The notes beneath the pieces were generated by a model that was given only the letters and a program-made list of their open reading frames with translations, was not told where the DNA came from and made no database searches. From positions 1 to 64,000 of the forward strand of contig NZ_JWID01000005.1 in the NCBI RefSeq assembly GCF_001466305.1: 64,000 nt of DNA, in the 5' to 3' direction. The DNA is from Defluviitalea phaphyphila. Its GTDB lineage: Bacteria > Bacillota > Clostridia > Lachnospirales > Defluviitaleaceae. Positions 1 through 8,348 of this stretch are shown here, piece by piece. A program made the position numbers and the translations under genes. Within the stretch, counting starts at the first letter, position 1, and the number at the start of each line of letters is the position of its first letter.

Positions 1-354
1 TAAATCATACATGATTTCTCACTATGGTTGTCAATTATTTTTTTTATATTTTTTTATCTGTTGCATTTAATTTTACAACGAACCAAAAAATACAAATTAA
101 TAGATAAAATATCGTCGATATATGGGGAAATATTAATTTTTATTTAAAATATTAATCCAAAAAATATATATATTAATATTTTTTTACAATTTAACAAATT
201 AGTTTATTGGTAATTAAGGCATGATTAAATTTCGACAATTCGACAAAAAGCCAATTAAAGTTATATAAAAAGTATGAATATAGCTTGTTTCATATTTTTA
301 GTAGAATTGAATATATATTATAAAAAGTAAGAAAAAAGGAGGACATATTAATAT
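1..354. other. Gene-free AT-rich stretch upstream of spmA
   Basis: No credible reading frame, tRNA or terminator is seen here. It is very AT-rich with long T runs near 40-60. Two things stand out: the tandem TTCGACAA repeat at 231-246, listed separately, and the sequence GTATGAA (272-278) followed 12 bases later by CATATTTTT (291-299), which loosely resembles a sigma-E-type promoter and would suit spmA. The second is weak. The gene that precedes this window is not visible. Confidence 0.5.
231..246 (-). promoter_or_regulatory. Tandem Spo0A-box-like repeat upstream of spmA
   Basis: The sequence is TTCGACAA twice in direct succession. Read on the - strand each unit is TTGTCGAA, which contains the Spo0A box core TGTCGAA. 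The repeat lies about 110 bases before the spmA start. The units are 8 bp apart, whereas paired 0A boxes are often about 10 bp apart, so binding by a Spo0A dimer is inferred and not certain. Confidence 0.45.
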
Positions 355-936
355 ATGCTTAATTATTTATGGGGATTTATGATTTTGATTGGTATTATAT
401 TTGCTGCTTTTACAGGAAAAGTGGGAGAAGTAACTCAAATGGCTATAACTTCTTCAAAGGAAGGAGTACAAATATGTATTACTTTATTAGGAGTTTTAAG
501 TTTTTGGATGGGAATTATGAAAATAGCTCAAAAGTCAGGGCTTATTAATGTTTTAACTGTTAAATTAAGACCTATTCTTAAATTTTTATTTCCAGATATA
601 CCAGATGGCCATAATGCACAAAAATATATAGCTACTAATTTAATTGCCAATGTTTTAGGCCTTGGATGGGCAGCAACTCCTCCTGGATTAATGGCTATGA
701 AAGAATTACAAAAACTTAATCTTAAAAAAGATGAAGCCAGTAATGCCATGTGTATGTTTCTAATTATAAATATATCTTCTGTTCAGCTTATTTCTGTAAA
801 TATTATTGCTTATAGAGCACAATATGGTTCTACTAATCCATCAGAAATTATTGGTCCATCTTTATTATCTACTCTAGTATCAACCATAGTAGGAGTTATA
901 TTTGCACTTATTATGCAAAGGAGGAGAAAAGTATGA
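355..936 (+). CDS. spmA: Spore maturation protein A
   Basis: Integral membrane protein of 193 residues needed for spore core dehydration and heat resistance in Bacillus, with SpmB as partner. Several hydrophobic segments are visible, and the Gate (nucleoside-recognition type) domain pattern runs through most of the protein, including a conserved stretch near NVLGLGWAATPPGL. The ATG follows a GGAGG (338-342) at a rather long spacing of 12 bases. The last bases overlap spmB in an ATGA arrangement, so the two are translationally coupled. Transcription may depend on the Spo0A-like boxes or a sporulation sigma factor upstream. Length and neighbour agree with the family. Confidence 0.95.
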   Translation: MLNYLWGFMILIGIIFAAFTGKVGEVTQMAITSSKEGVQICITLLGVLSFWMGIMKIAQKSGLINVLTVKLRPILKFLFPDIPDGHNAQKYIATNLIANVLGLGWAATPPGLMAMKELQKLNLKKDEASNAMCMFLIINISSVQLISVNIIAYRAQYGSTNPSEIIGPSLLSTLVSTIVGVIFALIMQRRRKV

Positions 937-1466
937 AATTGATTTTATATATTTCTGATTTTATGCTCCCAGGAATATTAATGATAATATTAATTTATGG
1001 TTTATTAGAAAAAGTAAATATATTTGATACTTTTATAGAGGGGGCTAAAGAAAGTGTAAATGTTATTATGACCATAATGCCAACTTTAATTGGTCTTATG
1101 GTAGCTGTAGGAATAATTAGGGCTTCAGGAGCTTTAGATTTAATAGAGAGAGGATTAAAACCTATTTTTTCATTTACATCTTTTCCGTTGCAGCTTATCC
1201 CTTTAAGTATTCTTAGAACTATATCTTCTTCAGCTAGTTTAGGTTTAGTATTGGATTTATTTAAACAATACGGTCCCGATTCATTTATTGGTAGATTAGT
1301 TTCTGTCATGATGGGATGCACTGAAACTATTTTTTATACTATGTCAGTATATTTTATGTCCGTTGGAATTAAAAAAACAAGATATACCCTTACAGGAGCT
1401 ATTCTTGCTAATCTAGCGGGAATTATTGCTTCTTTTTATATTACATTATGGGTTTTTGGAAAATAA
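933..1466 (+). CDS. spmB: Spore maturation protein B
   Basis: Partner of SpmA, 177 residues, with multiple membrane segments and the Gate-domain signature of this family (SGALDLIERGLKP, then SSASLGLVLDLF and GCTETIFYTMSVYF). The protein is needed for proper core dehydration in the spore. Its ATG (933) overlaps the spmA stop and has GGAGG (920-924) inside the end of spmA. The gene ends directly in a strong bidirectional terminator shared with the convergent pckA. Length is typical. Confidence 0.95.
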   Translation: MKLILYISDFMLPGILMIILIYGLLEKVNIFDTFIEGAKESVNVIMTIMPTLIGLMVAVGIIRASGALDLIERGLKPIFSFTSFPLQLIPLSILRTISSSASLGLVLDLFKQYGPDSFIGRLVSVMMGCTETIFYTMSVYFMSVGIKKTRYTLTGAILANLAGIIASFYITLWVFGK

Positions 1467-1493
1467 AAAGGAAGCTATTAGCTTCCTTTTTAT
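1465..1493. terminator. Bidirectional terminator between spmB and pckA
   Basis: A 12-bp stem (1465-1476 with 1480-1491) closes on a 3-base loop. It is flanked by A on one side and T on the other, so it can stop both convergent transcripts. It overlaps the stop codons of both genes. Confidence 0.85.
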
Positions 1494-3145
1494 TTTAATT
1501 CACTTACAACTTTTTTAAGAGCTTCTAAAGCTTCTTTAGGAAGTTTATCAAATCCACCTTTTTCTGTTTCTCTAGATTCAACGAATTTGATTCTATCTTC
1601 CATTCTCTTTCTTAATTGGTCTACATATTCAGGATCATTTAAATCAGGAACATATCCTTCAACTTCTAAGATTTCAATATCAGAGAAGTTACCCCAAGGT
1701 TTAAACTTAGCAGTTCCTTCTATAATAGATTCTAATACTCCTAAAGTAACAGCAGGAGTTACTTTTTTATCCATGAAGAATCCAGTATTTAGAATGTAGC
1801 AATCAACATTTCTTTCAGCAAATAATGATTTAAATTTATTATAGTCATCAGCTAATGGGTATGTTCTAAATGGGTTAGCATAAGGTTCTACAACTAATGC
1901 ATTAGGGTCTACTCCTGGAGCAAGTCTTTCAGCTGATGTTCTTTTTGTAGCTAATGTAGCTCCCATAACAGAAGCAAGTTCAGCTCCTCTTAATTTTACA
2001 ACTGGAGGAAGAGTTGGGTCTTTCATTAACCAGAAAATAGCATTAACAGGTTCGTCAAATTTATCAACTCTATTAGGTGACCATAATTTAGATTTAACAG
2101 CACGTCCGTTTCCATTACGGATATCTTCTGTAACAAGAACTACTTTACCATCTTCATCAAAAGTAGCACCATTATTTTGTACTGTTAATAAGAATTTATT
2201 ATCTTCAGATGTTAAAGGATAATCTTGAGTTTTATCAAAATAAGCAGGTTCTAAAGCAACAGAAGAACCATTTTCTGTAGAGATAATAAATGCATCATCA
2301 TGTAAAACTGTAATATCATATTTATTGTTATGACGAGCATGAGTAATAGTAGATTTACCGGATCCAGATAATCCAAATACTCCAGCTACGAATTTTTTAC
2401 CATTAGGTAAATTATAACGTTTTTGTCCACCATGGCAGGATGCATATCCATTACGGTTTGCAATAGCCCATGCTAATGTAAGAGTACCTTTTTTATGTTC
2501 TCCAAAATATCTCATTCCAAGAAGAGCAGCACAGTTATGAGCTGGATCAAAGAAAGTTAATCCTAGTGGATGTTCACTATGAGACCAATCAGGATCAGAG
2601 AAAATATAGATGTCTCCTTCTCCTTCAATTACTTTTGATTCACTATACATTTTTGCATATTTATCATTAATATATTGGAAATTTAAAAGCCAAGAATACA
2701 TAATATTTTCATGACCTTCTGGAATTAAGAGGTGAGCTCTTACCATAAAGTCAGGGTCAAGTCCTACAAATGCTTCTGCATGATATAATTTTCTATATCT
2801 TGTACCGTAAATAGCTTCCCTAATTTTTGCAGCATATTCTTCTTGATCAACACCAGGTTCTCCAAGGATTCTTCTAGCGGCAGCACATCTTCCTTTTACG
2901 GCTCCATCATTAAATAGAAGAACTTTTGCATCTTCATCAAGACCAATTTCTTCTGGTTTATATACAGGCATATCAGTTACAATAGTTCCAGGAGAAGCAG
3001 CAGCTAATTTATATGCTTCTTTTAAAGAATTAACTTTAACTACGTTATTACCATAAAAAGGCGTTTCAATAGTTGTTCTGATTTGAGAGAAAATAGGATT
3101 ATTAGATCCAATTTTGTCTCTTGAAAATCTTGATTGTGTTGACAT
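1490..3145 (-). CDS. pckA: Phosphoenolpyruvate carboxykinase (ATP)
   Basis: Converts oxaloacetate and ATP to PEP, CO2 and ADP, or the reverse in fermenting anaerobes. The kinase P-loop GLSGSGKST is at about residues 255-264, followed by LHDDAFII in the metal/nucleotide region. At 551 residues it is slightly longer than the usual 530-540, and the N-terminal part is divergent from the E. coli enzyme, so this is a distinct clostridial branch. The start is set by AAGGAGGATT (3151-3160). A - strand sigma-A-like promoter lies at 3217-3246. Codon use is more GC-rich than in neighbouring genes, as expected for a highly expressed central enzyme. Substrate nucleotide (ATP, not GTP) is inferred from the family. 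Confidence 0.87.
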   Translation of the reverse strand: MSTQSRFSRDKIGSNNPIFSQIRTTIETPFYGNNVVKVNSLKEAYKLAAASPGTIVTDMPVYKPEEIGLDEDAKVLLFNDGAVKGRCAAARRILGEPGVDQEEYAAKIREAIYGTRYRKLYHAEAFVGLDPDFMVRAHLLIPEGHENIMYSWLLNFQYINDKYAKMYSESKVIEGEGDIYIFSDPDWSHSEHPLGLTFFDPAHNCAALLGMRYFGEHKKGTLTLAWAIANRNGYASCHGGQKRYNLPNGKKFVAGVFGLSGSGKSTITHARHNNKYDITVLHDDAFIISTENGSSVALEPAYFDKTQDYPLTSEDNKFLLTVQNNGATFDEDGKVVLVTEDIRNGNGRAVKSKLWSPNRVDKFDEPVNAIFWLMKDPTLPPVVKLRGAELASVMGATLATKRTSAERLAPGVDPNALVVEPYANPFRTYPLADDYNKFKSLFAERNVDCYILNTGFFMDKKVTPAVTLGVLESIIEGTAKFKPWGNFSDIEILEVEGYVPDLNDPEYVDQLRKRMEDRIKFVESRETEKGGFDKLPKEALEALKKVVSELK

Positions 3146-3216
3146 AGCTTAATCCTCCTTATAATTATTATCATTGAATAGAGAAAATAAATAAAATTAA
3201 AATTTTCCCCAACATA

Positions 3217-3246
3217 ATAATACATGATATATTCTAAAAGTGTCAA
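3217..3246 (-). promoter_or_regulatory. Sigma-A-like promoter of pckA
   Basis: On the - strand TTGACA (3246-3241) is followed after 18 bases by TATTAT (3222-3217). This gives a leader of about 60-70 bases before the pckA start. Confidence 0.55.
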
Positions 3247-3287
3247 GAAAGTAGTAAAAAAATTAACAAAGTTTAAATGTTTAATTT

Positions 3288-3316
3288 TTGCTTTTTTTTT
3301 AAAAAGCATATATAAT
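3288..3316 (+). promoter_or_regulatory. Sigma-A-like promoter of metG
   Basis: TTGCTT (3288-3293), a 17-base spacer, then TATAAT (3311-3316). Transcription would begin near 3323, about 50 bases before metG. Confidence 0.5.
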
Positions 3317-3373
3317 AATTTTTAATAAATTTAATGAAACTATACATATAATAAAATAATTTGGAGGGCTAAT

Positions 3374-5320
3374 ATGAGTAAAAAAACCTATTACATTACA
3401 ACACCTATTTATTATCCTAGTGATAAACTTCATATAGGACATTCTTATACTACTGTTGCTGCTGATGCTATGGCAAGATATAAAAGACTTAGAGGATATG
3501 ACGTAAAGTTTTTAACAGGAACTGATGAACATGGCCAAAAAATTGAAAGAATAGCAAATAAAAAAGGAGTTACCCCAAAAGCTTATGTCGATTCTATTGT
3601 AGAATGGATAAAAGATTTATGGAAAATAATGAACATAAGTTATGATAAATTTATTAGGACAACGGATGATTATCATGAAAAAACTGTTCAGAAAATATTT
3701 AAGAAACTTTATGAAAAGGGAGATATATATAAAAGTTCTTATGAAGGATGGTACTGTACTCCTTGTGAAACCTTTTTTACAGAAAGACAATTAAATGATG
3801 GGAAATGTCCTGATTGTGGTAGAGAAGTAGAAAAGGTTAAAGAAGAAAGCTACTTTTTTAAATTATCAAAATATCAAGATAAGTTAATTGAATATATAGA
3901 AAATCATCCAGAATTTATACAACCTCAAACAAGACAAAATGAAATGATTAATAATTTCTTAAAACCAGGACTTGAAGATCTTTGTGTATCTAGAACATCT
4001 TTTAAATGGGGAATTCCTGTAGAGTTTGACCCTGGACATGTGGTATATGTATGGGTTGATGCCCTATCTAATTATATTACAGCTTTAGGCTACTTATCTG
4101 AAAATGATGAAGAATATAAAAAATATTGGCCAGCAGATGTTCATTTAGTAGGGAAAGAAATTGTACGTTTTCATACTATTATATGGCCAGCTATTTTAAT
4201 GGCTTTAGGAGAACCTTTGCCAAAGCAAGTTTTTGGGCATGGTTGGCTTATAATAGATGGAGGTAAAATGTCAAAATCCAAGGGAAATGTAGTAGACCCT
4301 AAAGTATTAGTAGACAGATATGGTTCAGATGCTATTAGATACTTTTTACTTAGAGAAGTTGCCTTTGGACAAGATGGAAACTTTAGCAATGAAGCTTTAA
4401 TTCAAAGAATTAATTCAGACCTTGCTAATGATTTTGGAAATTTACTATCAAGAACAGTGGCTATGATAGGTAAATATTTTAATAATACTTTAATAGAGGA
4501 AAGAGAAGCTACAGAATTTGATGAAGATTTAAAAAATATGGCCATTGCAACTGTTGATAAAGTAGAAGGATATATGGAAAAACTTTTGTTTAGCGATGCA
4601 TTAGCAGAAATTTGGAATCTCATTAGAAGAGCTAATAAATATATTGATGAAACAACTCCTTGGATTATAGCTAAGGATGAATCTAAGAAAGCACAATTAG
4701 CTAATATTTTATATAACTTAGGAGAAGTTATTCGTATTGTTTCCATTTTAATTTATCCTTTTATGCCTGCTACTCCAAAAAAAGTATGGGAACAATTAGG
4801 AATTAAAGAAGGAAATGCTACAACTTGGGATAGCACAAAAGTATGGGGAACTCTTCCTAAAAACTTTACTGTTAAAAAAGGAAAAGTTTTATTCCCAAGA
4901 ATAGATTTAAAAGTTGAATTAGAAAAATTAGAAGAAGCTCAAAAGAAAAGTCAAAAAGAATCAGTTGTAAAAACAGAAGAAAAAGAAAAAGATAATTATA
5001 TATCTATAGATGATTTTGCTAAAGTAGACCTTAGAATAGGAGAAGTAATTAAATGCGAAAAAATAGAAAAAGCAGATAAACTTTTAAAATCTCAAATAAA
5101 AATAGGTGATGAAGTAAGACAAATCGTATCTGGAATTGCAAAACACTATACTCCAGAAGAAATGGTAGGGAAAAAAGTTATAGTAGTGTGTAATTTAAAA
5201 CCTGTAAAATTAAGAGGAGTATTATCAGAAGGAATGATATTAGCAGCTTCTGATGAAAATGGTAATTTAGTTTTAGCGTCTACAGATAAAGATATAGAAA
5301 GTGGGGCAAAGGTTAAATAA
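3374..5320 (+). CDS. metG: Methionyl-tRNA synthetase
   Basis: Charges tRNA-Met. The class I signatures are present: HIGH (LHIGHSYTT, near residue 20) and KMSKS (residues 298-302). A zinc-knuckle pair of Cys motifs (CTPC and CPDC) lies near residues 127-148. The C-terminal 110 residues form an EMAP/Trbp111-type tRNA-binding domain (DFAKVDLRIGEV), joined by a Lys/Glu-rich linker. The 648-residue length fits the dimeric bacterial form with this extra domain. The ATG follows TGGAGGG. The stop overlaps the tatD start by one base (TAATG), so the two are co-translated, an order common in Firmicutes. Confidence 0.97.
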   Translation: MSKKTYYITTPIYYPSDKLHIGHSYTTVAADAMARYKRLRGYDVKFLTGTDEHGQKIERIANKKGVTPKAYVDSIVEWIKDLWKIMNISYDKFIRTTDDYHEKTVQKIFKKLYEKGDIYKSSYEGWYCTPCETFFTERQLNDGKCPDCGREVEKVKEESYFFKLSKYQDKLIEYIENHPEFIQPQTRQNEMINNFLKPGLEDLCVSRTSFKWGIPVEFDPGHVVYVWVDALSNYITALGYLSENDEEYKKYWPADVHLVGKEIVRFHTIIWPAILMALGEPLPKQVFGHGWLIIDGGKMSKSKGNVVDPKVLVDRYGSDAIRYFLLREVAFGQDGNFSNEALIQRINSDLANDFGNLLSRTVAMIGKYFNNTLIEEREATEFDEDLKNMAIATVDKVEGYMEKLLFSDALAEIWNLIRRANKYIDETTPWIIAKDESKKAQLANILYNLGEVIRIVSILIYPFMPATPKKVWEQLGIKEGNATTWDSTKVWGTLPKNFTVKKGKVLFPRIDLKVELEKLEEAQKKSQKESVVKTEEKEKDNYISIDDFAKVDLRIGEVIKCEKIEKADKLLKSQIKIGDEVRQIVSGIAKHYTPEEMVGKKVIVVCNLKPVKLRGVLSEGMILAASDENGNLVLASTDKDIESGAKVK

Positions 5321-6078
5321 TGTATTTCGAATCTCATGCACATTATGATGATGAAGCTTTTGATGAAGATAGAGAAAGTCTTATAGAAAGTTTTAAAAAA
5401 GAAGGTATTGATTATATTATTCAAGTAGCTGGTGATATTTTATCATCTAAAAAAAGTTTAGAATTAGCTAATAAATATGACTTTATATATTGTAGTTTAG
5501 GGGTACATCCCCATGAAGTTGAAGAATTAGATGAAGTTAAATTTAATGATTTAAAAAGTCTTACAAAAGAAAAAAAAGTAGTTGCAATAGGAGAAATAGG
5601 ACTTGACTATCATTATGAAAATTCACCAAAAGATTTGCAAAAATATTGGTTTAAAAAACAATTAGAATGGGCAAAAGAAGTAGATTTGCCTGTTATTATT
5701 CATAGTAGGGAAGCAAGTCAGGATACTTTTGATATAATGGAAGAATCAAAAATTACAAAAGGAGTAATTCACTGTTATTCAGGTAGTGTAGAAATGGCTA
5801 AGGAATATATAAAGAGAGGTTTTTATATTGGAGTAGGAGGCACATCTACTTTTAAAAACGCCAAAAGAATTGTAGAAGTAGTTAAAGAGATACCCCTATC
5901 TTCTATATTAATAGAAACAGATTCCCCTTATTTAGCTCCTACTCCTTTTAGGGGAAAAAGGAATGATTCTACTAAATTAAAGTATATAGTGGAAAGAATT
6001 GCTCAATTAAAAGGGATATTACCAGAAGAAGTAGCTAAGGTAACAAAAGAAAATGGATTAAAATTATTTGAAATTTAA
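5320..6078 (+). CDS. tatD: TatD-family metal-dependent deoxyribonuclease
   Basis: TIM-barrel metal-dependent hydrolase of 252 residues, related to Bacillus YabD. Metal ligands typical of the family are visible: the N-terminal ESHAHYDDE, IGEIGLDYH near residue 90, VIIHSREA near 127, GVIHCYSG near 150 and LIETDSPYLAP near 200. Family members act as 3'-5' DNases in DNA repair or quality control; the physiological substrate is not certain. The start is coupled to the metG stop. A strong terminator follows at 6126-6172. Confidence 0.93.
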   Translation: MYFESHAHYDDEAFDEDRESLIESFKKEGIDYIIQVAGDILSSKKSLELANKYDFIYCSLGVHPHEVEELDEVKFNDLKSLTKEKKVVAIGEIGLDYHYENSPKDLQKYWFKKQLEWAKEVDLPVIIHSREASQDTFDIMEESKITKGVIHCYSGSVEMAKEYIKRGFYIGVGGTSTFKNAKRIVEVVKEIPLSSILIETDSPYLAPTPFRGKRNDSTKLKYIVERIAQLKGILPEEVAKVTKENGLKLFEI

Positions 6079-6125
6079 GAACAATTAAATTTTAATTACA
6101 AAAAAATAATAGGAAATTAATTATA

Positions 6126-6172
6126 CCAGAATATGTAAAGTGCTTAAATGCTTTATATATTCTGGTTTTTTT
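6126..6172 (+). terminator. Intrinsic terminator after tatD
   Basis: A 15-bp stem pairs 6126-6140 with 6151-6165 and has one G-T pair. Its loop has 10 bases and a run of seven T follows. Confidence 0.88.
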
Positions 6173-6301
6173 ATATATGTTAAGAAAATATAAATTTTAG
6201 TTTACAAAATTATAAATACTTATGAATAAGATATTAAAAATGTGTATAATATAGTAATAACAATATATTTGGTAATTTTTTATATTAAAAAGTTTTAAAA
6301 T

Positions 6302-6330
6302 TTGACAACAGATAATTTTATAACTATAAT
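6302..6330 (+). promoter_or_regulatory. Consensus sigma-A promoter of yabE
   Basis: A perfect TTGACA (6302-6307), 17-base spacer and perfect TATAAT (6325-6330). The start point would be near 6337, about 30 bases before the gene. Confidence 0.8.
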
Positions 6331-6367
6331 ACCAAAGGTATTAGTTTAAGTACAAGGAGGTACTATG

Positions 6368-7372
6368 ATGAATAAAAAAACTAGAACCTTAGTGTTTATT
6401 ATGGTCATGTTTTTATTGGGGTCAAGTAGCGCAACAGCGTATCAATTAATGTTAAAAGAAGTAACAGTTATTGATGATGAAAAAGTTGCTACATATAAAA
6501 CTCCAGCATCTACAGTAGAAGAATTTTTAGAAAAGCAAGGTATTACTTTAGATATAGAAGACGAAATTAATGTGGAAATAGATGATCCTATAGAAGAGGG
6601 AATGACCATAGAAATAATTAGGTCTGTTCCAGTTAAAATGGAATTAGATGGAGAAGAAAAAATAGTTTATACTAAGGCTAAAACTGTAGAAGACTTCTTA
6701 AAAGAGCAAAATATTGCATTAGGAGAGAAGGGAAGTATAAATGTTTCTTTAGATAAGGAAATAGTTCCTGAAATGGAATTAGAGATTAAAACCTATAAGG
6801 TGGAAGTTGTTACTCATAAGGAATATATCCCTTTTGAAACTGAAATAAAAGAAACTCTTAATTTAGAACCAGGAGAAAAACAGATAACTATTGCAGGAGA
6901 AAGAGGTGTAAAAGTAGTAACTACTAAAATAGAATATATTGGTGGTGTAGCACAAAATACAGAAATTATATCTAGTGAAGTTATAAAAGAGCCAAGAAAT
7001 GAATTAATAAAAATTGGTGCTGAAAATGTAGTAGAAGATGCGAATGGTAAAAAATATAAATATAAAGAAGTGCTGACTATGAGTGCTACAGCATATACTG
7101 CTAGTTTTAAAGATACAGGAAAGACCCCAGATCATCCGGCTTTTGGTATTACCTATACAGGAACAAGGGCAAAAGTTGGTACTGTAGCAGTAGACCCAAA
7201 TGTAATCCCTCTTGGAACTAAATTATTTGTTGAAGGGTATGGATATGCTGTTGCAGAAGATATAGGGGGAGCTATTAAAGGAAATAAAATAGATTTATAT
7301 TTTGATACTCAAGAAGAAGCTGATAATTTTGGAAGACAAACAAGAAAAGTATATATATTAGAAGATCAATAA
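6368..7372 (+). CDS. yabE: YabE-like cell-wall protein: DUF348 repeats, G5 and 3D domains
   Basis: Secreted wall-active protein of 334 residues with an N-terminal signal or anchor segment. Two DUF348 units follow (about residues 30-150), then a G5 domain (about 150-225) and a C-terminal 3D domain with the family's conserved aspartates (SATAYTAS, VAVDPNVIPLGT, GNKIDLYFDT). The architecture is that of Bacillus YabE and resembles RpfB-type resuscitation factors; 3D domains resemble lytic transglycosylases, so a peptidoglycan-cleaving role is inferred. An ATG at 6365 is also in frame, but AAGGAGGT (6354-6361) is only four bases from it and seven from the second ATG, which is preferred. A consensus promoter precedes the gene. 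Confidence 0.88.
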   Translation: MNKKTRTLVFIMVMFLLGSSSATAYQLMLKEVTVIDDEKVATYKTPASTVEEFLEKQGITLDIEDEINVEIDDPIEEGMTIEIIRSVPVKMELDGEEKIVYTKAKTVEDFLKEQNIALGEKGSINVSLDKEIVPEMELEIKTYKVEVVTHKEYIPFETEIKETLNLEPGEKQITIAGERGVKVVTTKIEYIGGVAQNTEIISSEVIKEPRNELIKIGAENVVEDANGKKYKYKEVLTMSATAYTASFKDTGKTPDHPAFGITYTGTRAKVGTVAVDPNVIPLGTKLFVEGYGYAVAEDIGGAIKGNKIDLYFDTQEEADNFGRQTRKVYILEDQ

Positions 7373-7396
7373 GGTCGGTAATATCCGACCTTATTT
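7371..7396 (+). terminator. Hairpin between yabE and ksgA
   Basis: An 8-bp stem (7371-7378 with 7385-7392) closes on a 6-base loop and overlaps the yabE stop. The following T tract is short and broken, so it probably attenuates transcription into ksgA and does not block it. Confidence 0.55.
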
Positions 7397-7414
7397 AACT
7401 AAGGGAGGAATAAT

Positions 7415-8278
7415 ATGGAGATAATAGCAACTCCGAATAAAACAAAAGAGATATTAAGTAAATATCCTTTTGTATTTAGAAAAAAATATGGACAAAATTT
7501 TTTAATAGATACTCATGTTTTAAATAAAATTATAAAAGGTGCAGATATAAAAGAAGATGATTGTGTGTTAGAAATAGGCCCGGGAATAGGAAGTTTAACT
7601 CAAAGTTTAGCTCTAAGGGCAAAAAAAGTAATAGCAGTAGAAATAGATGACCAGTTAATTCCTATATTAAAAGAAACTTTAGGAGAGTATGAGAATATAG
7701 AAATAATTCATCAAGATATATTAAAGGTAGATCTTAAAAAATTAATAGAAGATAAAAATAATAATGAACCTATAAAAGTAGTAGCAAATCTTCCATATTA
7801 TATTACAACGCCTATTATTATGGGGCTACTAGAAAATAAACTTCCAATTACTAGTATTACTATAATGGTTCAAAAAGAAGTAGCTAAAAGATTAACAGCA
7901 TCTCCAGGTAATAAAGATTATGGAGCTATTTCTTTAGCTGTAAATTATTATGCTAAACCGAAGTTAATAGCTAATGTCCCACATAATTGTTTTATTCCAA
8001 GACCTAATGTAGATTCTGCAGTAATAAAACTAGAAGTTTTAGATGAACCTCTAGTAAAAGTTAAAGATAAACAATTATTTTTTAATATCATAAAAGCTGG
8101 ATTCATACAAAGAAGAAAAACTCTTATAAATACTTTATATAAACAAAAAATAGTTTCATTATCTAAAGAAGAAATGGCAAATTTATTTAAAACAATAGGA
8201 ATAAACGAAAATATCAGAGCAGAAATGCTTTCTATTTATGATTTTGCTAAAATATCTGATGCACTAAGTAAAAATTAA
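7415..8278 (+). CDS. ksgA: 16S rRNA (adenine(1518)-N6/adenine(1519)-N6)-dimethyltransferase
   Basis: Dimethylates the two adjacent adenines near the 3' end of 16S rRNA during 30S maturation, using S-adenosylmethionine. Seen here: KKYGQNFLID at the N-terminus, the SAM-binding VLEIGPGIGSLT, and the catalytic NLPYYITTPI, with 287 residues as usual for KsgA/RsmA. The ATG follows GGGAGGA (7403-7409). It sits after yabE as in other Firmicutes, but the RNase M5 gene that often lies between them is missing. Confidence 0.96.
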   Translation: MEIIATPNKTKEILSKYPFVFRKKYGQNFLIDTHVLNKIIKGADIKEDDCVLEIGPGIGSLTQSLALRAKKVIAVEIDDQLIPILKETLGEYENIEIIHQDILKVDLKKLIEDKNNNEPIKVVANLPYYITTPIIMGLLENKLPITSITIMVQKEVAKRLTASPGNKDYGAISLAVNYYAKPKLIANVPHNCFIPRPNVDSAVIKLEVLDEPLVKVKDKQLFFNIIKAGFIQRRKTLINTLYKQKIVSLSKEEMANLFKTIGINENIRAEMLSIYDFAKISDALSKN

Positions 8279-8348
8279 TATAAAAAAGCATATTTTTAAT
8301 TCTCCTCCAATATATTATAAAGACAAGGTATAAAAAGGGGGAGATTAT

